A stretch of DNA of 64,000 nt from Liquidambar formosana. Its lineage: Eukaryota; Streptophyta; Magnoliopsida; Saxifragales; Altingiaceae. Position 1 is the stretch's first letter; every line of letters begins with the position of its first letter. The translations under genes and the position numbers were made by a program. The stretch lies in assembly GCA_039720395.1 (NCBI GenBank), contig CM077822.1, forward strand, positions 21,349,267 to 21,413,266. Direction: 5' to 3'. The notes under the pieces are model-generated. The model did no database searches. It saw nothing but the letters and a program-made list of their open reading frames with translations, and was not told where the DNA came from. This document shows, piece after piece, positions 58,467 through 64,000 of this stretch.

Positions 58467-59407
58467 CACAATGATATATCCCCCACTAGTAATTAGATAA
58501 AGGATATTACTTGGATTCTCACAGTGATGAAACAATTATTCTTCCTTCCCATTCATATTATGTCACGTGTATAGTAAATAAACAAAAATTGATTATGTAC
58601 ATGTATTCCTATGTTATGTTATTATAGACATGCATCTATGTGTCCATATATATATTTTTATGTGCCTAAATGAATATGATTATGTGTCTATATATTTGTA
58701 TTCACGTATTCACGTATCTGTATCCATATATCCATATTTTTTAAAATTAACTATTACACATGACGTAATATGAGTGAAAGGGAGGAGGAGTTACTCCTCC
58801 ACTGTGAGGAGCCAAGCATTGTCCTTAGATAAAAGTCTTAATAAGAGTTTTGTATACAAATTTTTATGGGTTTTTCTAATGTATCTCCTAATTAAGAACA
58901 CATGTTAAATTGTATTTAATGAGATAATCATTACATAAAAAATTATAAAAATGTATAAAAAATTATACAAAATGGATAGAGAAATGTATTTGCACCGCTA
59001 GCTTTTCCATACATTTTGTACAATTCTCCTTTTTAAAAAAATACATAATAGCCCAAATTTATTGGTAGTTCCATGGGAGTACACACGTAATTACATACCT
59101 ATCAAGCAAAGCAACTAACCAATCCAATTTTTCAACACAATTGATCAAATGGCCCACACAAGGAAAAATTCTTTAGACTTTTTGTGAAGAAAAAAATTGT
59201 TGATTTAGACTTTTTGTTCCCTTCTGGAAGTTCTCCTTTTCAAACTTTGAAAAGAAGTGAATTGCTTGGATGCTTCCTAATTGGATTGAACTAAACCAAA
59301 GAAAGAGAGGGAAGACGACTATTAGTTCTATCTGTTTGAGTCTGATTCACTACCAAAAAAAAAAAAAAATTGATACCCACAAGTTTGTAATTTTTCCATT
59401 TGATTCC
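58467..59407 (+). other. Proximal upstream region of TNL3
   Basis: No gene. The segment 58875-59060 (aagaacacatgttaaattgtatttaatg...) resembles the hAT-like MITE in TNL intron 3. From about 59210 the sequence aligns with the TNL2 upstream (18030-18267), but the TATAAATA of TNL2 is missing; from 'ttgatacccacaag' it also aligns with TNL1. Confidence 0.55.
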
Positions 59408-59907
59408 ATGACCACCCAAGATCACTCTTCTTCTTCGGCCTCTAAATGGAATTACGATGTCTTTTTGAGTTTCCGAGGCGAAGAGACACGCAAGACCTTC
59501 ACCGACCATCTCTGCGCGGCTTTGAACCAGAAAGGAATTCATACCTTCAAAGACGATGAAAAGCTTGAGAGAGGAAAAGAAATTTCGCCAGGCCTCCTAA
59601 GAGCAATTGAAGAATTGAGGTTTTCTCTAATCGTTTTGTCAAACAACTATGCTTCTTCCACATGGTGCTTGGATGAACTTGTGAAGATCCTTGAGTGCAA
59701 AGAGACCAGAGGACAGACGGTTTTGCCCATTTTCTACAACGTGGATCCATCGGAAGTAAGAAAGCAAACGGGGAGTTTCGCGCAGGCGTTTGCTAAATAC
59801 GAAGAAGACGATTTCGAGGGGAAGATTGAGACGGTGCAGAGGTGGAGGGCGGCTCTGACGGAGGCGGCCAATTTATCTGGTTGGGATTTACGTAATATTG
59901 CAGATGG
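59408..59907 (+). CDS. TNL3 exon 1: TIR domain (gene continues past the window)
   Basis: ATG at 59408 begins MTTQDHSSSSASKWNYDVF, very close to TNL1. It has FRGEETRKTF, where the usual FRGEDTRKTF has Asp, and SNNYASSTWCLDEL with the catalytic-type Glu. It ends at GG|GTATAT in phase 2, as in the other copies. The matching intron sequence runs to the window end, so the NBS exon should start roughly 55 bases beyond 64000. Whether TNL3 is intact cannot be judged here. The upstream in-frame extension to 59270 has an A-run and is unlikely to be coding. Confidence 0.88.
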
Positions 59908-60897
59908 GTATATAGTTTTCAACTGAAATATCTCTCTCTCTCTCTCTCTTTTTTTTTTTTTTTTTTAAATTAGCAATTAGGATATCTCACATATTATTCC
60001 CACCGAGTTTTCAGCCCCTTTGAAATCTCCCAAACCCATACATACAATGATAATAAATTACCGCTTTTAAACTGAAATCTCTTTTGCTTACTACTCTTAT
60101 TATGTGTTACTGTACAAATTTTCATTTGGAGTATAAAAAATATTTTCATGGTTGTTAGATCAGCTACCCTTTATTTTTTTTTATTTTTTTATTTTTACAA
60201 ATAGAGAGATTTGAACTCCTCTTTATCTTAAACCTACCATCATTTATTCCACAATCTCTCACCACTAGACTAGCCCTAATAGCTTAGATTAGCTATCTAT
60301 TAACCGACGATCAAGCTTTTTGTTTGGCAAAACGAAACTTGTATAAAGGCACAACTTCTAGTATTTTCCGCACAATCCCTTATGTGCCACATGCCATGCT
60401 GTCATTTAAGATAAAGTACCCTCATTTGATAGGTCAAGTTTTAAGAAACCAATTTTATTTGATAACCTTAAGAGGTGGATCAGTGGTTCATCAAACTTGC
60501 ATCTTAAGAAGTAGGTCTTATTCGACTTTTTACTTTATTGGGGTCATCCATTAGTCTGGTTTATCCTTGACCTTAAATAACACCCTTGTGGACGATGGCC
60601 TTACCTGTATTTTAGAAAATTAGTCAAATCAAAAGTTTGGAAATCTCTATAAGCCCAAAAAAAAAAAAAAAGTCATAAACTTTTAATGAACTCATCGTTC
60701 TTTTTTTTTGGATGCGTTAATGATCTCATTTGTTATTCTGTTAACCTATTTAATGATCTCATCTAGATTTTTTTTTCTTGAAAATTTTGAACATTGCTTC
60801 ACCATTCATAAAATTTAATACAATATCATAAAATTTAATACACTATCAATATGGTTAATTGGTTATGGGGCACATATCGATACATACCCAAAAAAAA
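59908..60897 (+). other. TNL3 intron 1, 5' part
   Basis: No gene. A CT/T run follows the donor. Segments such as ctttttgtttggcaaaac (near 60314) match TNL1 intron 1 (near 3345), consistent with common descent. The ORF at 60324-60554 shows no domain. Confidence 0.6.

Positions 60898-60936
<39 letters not shown>
60898..60936 (+). repeat. Compound (CT)n(TA)n microsatellite
   Basis: CT dinucleotides run into TA dinucleotides immediately before the foldback element at 60937. Confidence 0.85.
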
Positions 60937-62026
60937 GGGATAGGATCCAGGGACATAAATAAAAACACAAATTTTGACACAAAACTTAAACCCTTAGATT
61001 TAAAGAGATTTAAGAGTGAAAATTAGTGCTGATGTGAATGTCACTTAAGTGACTCACGATGTGGCGTTGAGTTTGACATGGCATAAATTTTTTATAAAAA
61101 AAAAAAAAAAAAAAACACAAAACAAAACAAAACCAAAATTATATTTCAAAACCAGATCTGTCTCTCGCTATCGTTTTTCTCTCCATCACAAATGAAAAAC
61201 CTTCCCTAGGGTTCTATGACAATAGCGGTGGGCAACTCCAGTAGCGAACGACGGTGATGGAGGCTGGACGGCGGTGACGAACTGGACGATCTTTGCTCTC
61301 TATGTTGGATTTGGGTGGATGACGATGACAGTGGCAGATCGCTATAGAACAGCGACGAAACTGCTCGAAACCTTTCCTAAATTCAAACCTCAAAACTGTA
61401 ATTAATAAAAGAATTTTGTTTGATGGTGACCAGGATTTCATCTTCTCCAAAAAATTAAGCGTTAAAGACAAATTATAGAGACAGATCTAATAATCCCATC
61501 TCATTTCTCTTTGCCCTCTTCTTGCAAAAGCTCACCAAACCCTAAGTTAATTTGCCTAGACGACGTCGACAGAGTAATAACAGTGACAGGATTCCGGCGT
61601 GAAGATCTCATAATTCCTGTTTAGGAGGGAGAGATGGGGTTTTATTTCAAGGTATTGCTGCATATATTTGATGATGAACGCCAGTGTGTTCAAGGTATTC
61701 CAAAGCTTATTTGGCGTCCTACTGGATTCTCGCCATAGCCACTATATTCGCCGTCGTTGTGTTGCCGCAGTTCAACCAGCATCGACGTTGTCCAGCAACG
61801 TAAGCTACGTTTGTGTTATGTAGTGATGGATGGGGGCAGAAGAGAGGACTGTTTTAGATTTTGTTGATTCAGAATTTTTTAATCATTTTGCCACATCATT
61901 TCCACCTCATCCAAAGCTAAAGTGGTGTCCACGTGTATTGGTCTCCACCCTTGGATCACTCCAAATCTAAGGGTTCATGTTTTGTGTTAAAACTTGTGTT
62001 TTTATTTGTGTTACTTGATCCTATCC

Positions 62027-62027
<1 letters not shown>
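60937..62027. mobile_element. Foldback DNA element 1 in a TA-microsatellite nest
   Basis: Ends GGGATAGGATCCAGGGACA and (minus strand) GGGATAGGATCAAGTAACA, continuing as inverted repeats through ATAAAAACACAA and AACCCTTAGAT. TA-rich DNA on both sides. The 1091-base interior is GC-richer around 61200-61820 and may hold captured DNA; no domain recognised. Confidence 0.75.

Positions 62028-62034
<7 letters not shown>

Positions 62035-62096
<62 letters not shown>
62035..62096 (+). repeat. (TA)n microsatellite
   Basis: Two TA runs separated by tatgtata, lying between foldback elements 1 and 2. Confidence 0.9.
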
Positions 62097-62103
<7 letters not shown>

Positions 62104-62107
62104 GTAT

Positions 62108-62488
62108 GGGAAGGGATCCATTTACACCTGATGTAAAACTTTTTACCATTACACCCCTTAATATTTTTTTATAGGAATAATATTTTATCAATCCAACCGT
62201 TGGATTAGGTACTCTATTCATGCATGCCAAATTTCAAATAAATCAAATATCGAGAAACGTTTGATCTATAAACTTACATTTCTTTTTATAAATAAAATTA
62301 TAATTTGGGGCACTTAACAAATGACATACTTCCCAATATCCAATTTAATTGAAATTTGGAATGCATGATATGCATGAATAGAAAACCAAATCTAACGGTT
62401 GGATTGGCAAAATATTATTTTCATAAAAAAAATATTGATGGGTGTAATAGTAAAAAGTTTTACACCAGGTGTTAATAGATCCCTCCCC
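62108..62488. mobile_element. Foldback MITE 2 in the TA-microsatellite nest
   Basis: Ends GGGAAGGGATCCATTTACACC and GGGGAGGGATCTATTAACACC (minus strand), with TGTAAAACTTTTTAC on both arms. Bounded by TA repeats. 381 bases, non-coding. Confidence 0.8.
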
Positions 62489-62509
62489 TATATATATATA
62501 TATATATAT

Positions 62510-62911
62510 GGGTTAGGATCAACATACACAATTTTTTGCACAAATTCTTACACAAGTTTTAAGATAATGTATTTCCAAATCATATTTTACAAAACCCATC
62601 GTTGGATTAGATAGTCTTCTCACATAGGTTTGACCTATTACGTCATGCACGTAAAAAATGAGGTTGATTAGAGATTAAGAGCCGCTTCATCCATAAATGA
62701 GAGATTATTAGTGATTAAAAAGACTAGTTTTCTCACATTTATGGATGAAGCTGCTCTTAATCTCGGATCGACTTTATTTTTTACGTGCATAACCTATGTG
62801 GGAAGACTATTTAATCCAACGGTGGATTTTGCAAAATATAAATTGGAGGTAGGTTATTTAGAAACTTGTGTAAGAATTTGTGTAAAAAATTGTGCATGTT
62901 GATCCTGACCC
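62510..62911. mobile_element. Foldback MITE 3 in the TA-microsatellite nest
   Basis: Ends GGGTTAGGATCAACATACAC and GGGTCAGGATCAACATGCAC (minus strand). The arms share ACACAA(A/G) and TTACACAAGTTT segments, and the centre has inverted copies of ccataaatg. Bounded by TA repeats on both sides. 402 bases. Confidence 0.8.
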
Positions 62912-62939
62912 TATATATATATACTTAACATATGTTATA

Positions 62940-64000
62940 ATCGAAGGTTGTAATCTTCAAACTGAGTTGATTTTAAATAAATTTAATGTACTAATTAGGA
63001 TTCATCAAATGGTAAGTTATGATCCTTTCAATCATGGTGAGTTAGCAAATTTTAGTGTGAACTTTACAATCTTTAGGCTCTATTTGGTTTGAGGGTTTTA
63101 TCAAGAAAAAAAGTAAAATATAAGGAATTGTACCTTTCTTTATCTGGTTGCAATGGAAAATTGAGAGAAGAAAAAGAATTGAAATAATTTCGACTTGATA
63201 TGATTTTATTTTTTTCTTTCATTTTCTTTCCTCCTCATTTTTTTTCCCTTTCTTTTTTTTTTTTCCTTGGTAGAATCCATGAACCAAGTAGAAGGTTAAA
63301 GTTGAAATTTCATGCAAGTCAATTGTTTTCTACAACATAATCCCACAGTACTAGCATAAAGCAACCAATGAACCAATGACCTTTTTGCAACAGTTTCTAA
63401 AAATTATCCATGCCTCTCTCCCGTTAGTTAAGAGCAAACTCCACCAGCATAATATTTTCAATCTCCAACTTCAAAATTTTTTGATATCACAATCTCACAA
63501 AGCCTCAATCCCAAATCTGGATTCCAAATAAAAGTACAAGCTAGTCAAAGGTGGCAATGAATCGAAACCTATCAATTCTTACAATCCAAACAAGTTTGGT
63601 GCTTCAATGTTAAAATAATATTAAAACAACATAAGATTTTTTTTCAGAAAAAAAAAAAAAATGAAGAAAAAAGAGAAGGTAGAATAGTTGACGACAAATA
63701 ATGAAAATTAGATGAAACACATAGATTAAAACTAGAATGCATGAACAATTAAGAAAATAATAGGAAGATCAATATAATACATGTACCATTCAAACATGTA
63801 TAACCTCAACATTTAAAACATATTTCAGATTTTATTGCACTTCCCTTTTTTTTCTAGGTCATGCTTACTCGACATTATGAAACAATTTTTATCTAGTAAT
63901 TTTATTAGAACCAACAAAATTATTTTACTTTCTAATAACTTTTTAATTTTAAATTGCAGTGAAAAACTAAACATTATCATTATACTTCATTCATGTCTCT
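62940..64000 (+). other. TNL3 intron 1, 3' part
   Basis: Homologous to 4860-5373 of TNL1 and 33820-35160 of TNL2. It contains a C-specific T-rich insertion (63070-63290). The window stops just before the predicted acceptor of the NBS exon. Confidence 0.8.

Noticed and set aside
61933..62230. ORFs with Tyr-Ile repeats on both strands
   Set aside because: Translations of TA microsatellites between MITEs.

Overview
This is an AT-rich plant nuclear window holding a tandem cluster of TIR-NBS-LRR (TNL) immune-receptor genes, all on the + strand. The organism is a eudicot: TNL genes of this four-exon architecture are common in eudicots and absent from grasses. CACTA, Mutator-like, hAT, Stowaway, Ty3/gypsy-like, TRIM and SINE elements are all present. 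I could not fix the species.

The window is built from three copies of one duplicated unit. Unit A (about 1-18,150) carries TNL1, exons 2120-2622, 5429-6533, 6649-6921 and 7348-8925, predicted 1152 residues, with all core motifs. Unit B (about 18,150-47,990) carries TNL2, a broken paralogue whose TIR exon (18268-18779) is separated from its NBS exon (35218-36321) by a 16.4 kb intron. It has an in-frame TGA just after the P-loop region and a one-base loss in an A-run. Unit C (about 47,990-64,000) carries the TIR exon of TNL3 (59408-59907) and most of its first intron; by alignment with unit A its NBS exon should begin about 55 bases past the window end. Downstream flanks of units A and B (12,530-17,470 and 41,480-47,470) are homologous, as are upstream blocks 1-1,920 and 47,990-49,890.

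Most size differences between units are mobile-element insertions, many with readable target-site duplications (TSDs). The most striking is a 9.5 kb foldback element in TNL2 intron 1 (20405-29903). It is a near-complete inverted repeat with arms of about 4.7 kb; the inner part of each arm is an array of a 275 bp tandem repeat, the flanks carry a 12 bp TSD, and I see no transposase. Others are a 4.2 kb CACTA element carrying remorin-domain exon pieces (53568-57722), a 316 bp TRIM retroelement (46402-46717), a small Ty3/gypsy-like non-autonomous element with one gag-like ORF (50551-52432), and three foldback elements with related GGG..GGATC ends packed into TA microsatellites (60937-62911).

TNL proteins are intracellular receptors: the TIR domain is an NADase/signalling module, the NB-ARC domain a nucleotide switch, and the LRR plus C-JID region handles recognition. 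TNL1 looks functional, but relative to its paralogue it has acquired a stop codon 28 codons before an in-frame tail that contains a PKRKRG basic motif. No prokaryotic features, rRNA, CRISPR or free-standing tRNA genes were seen.
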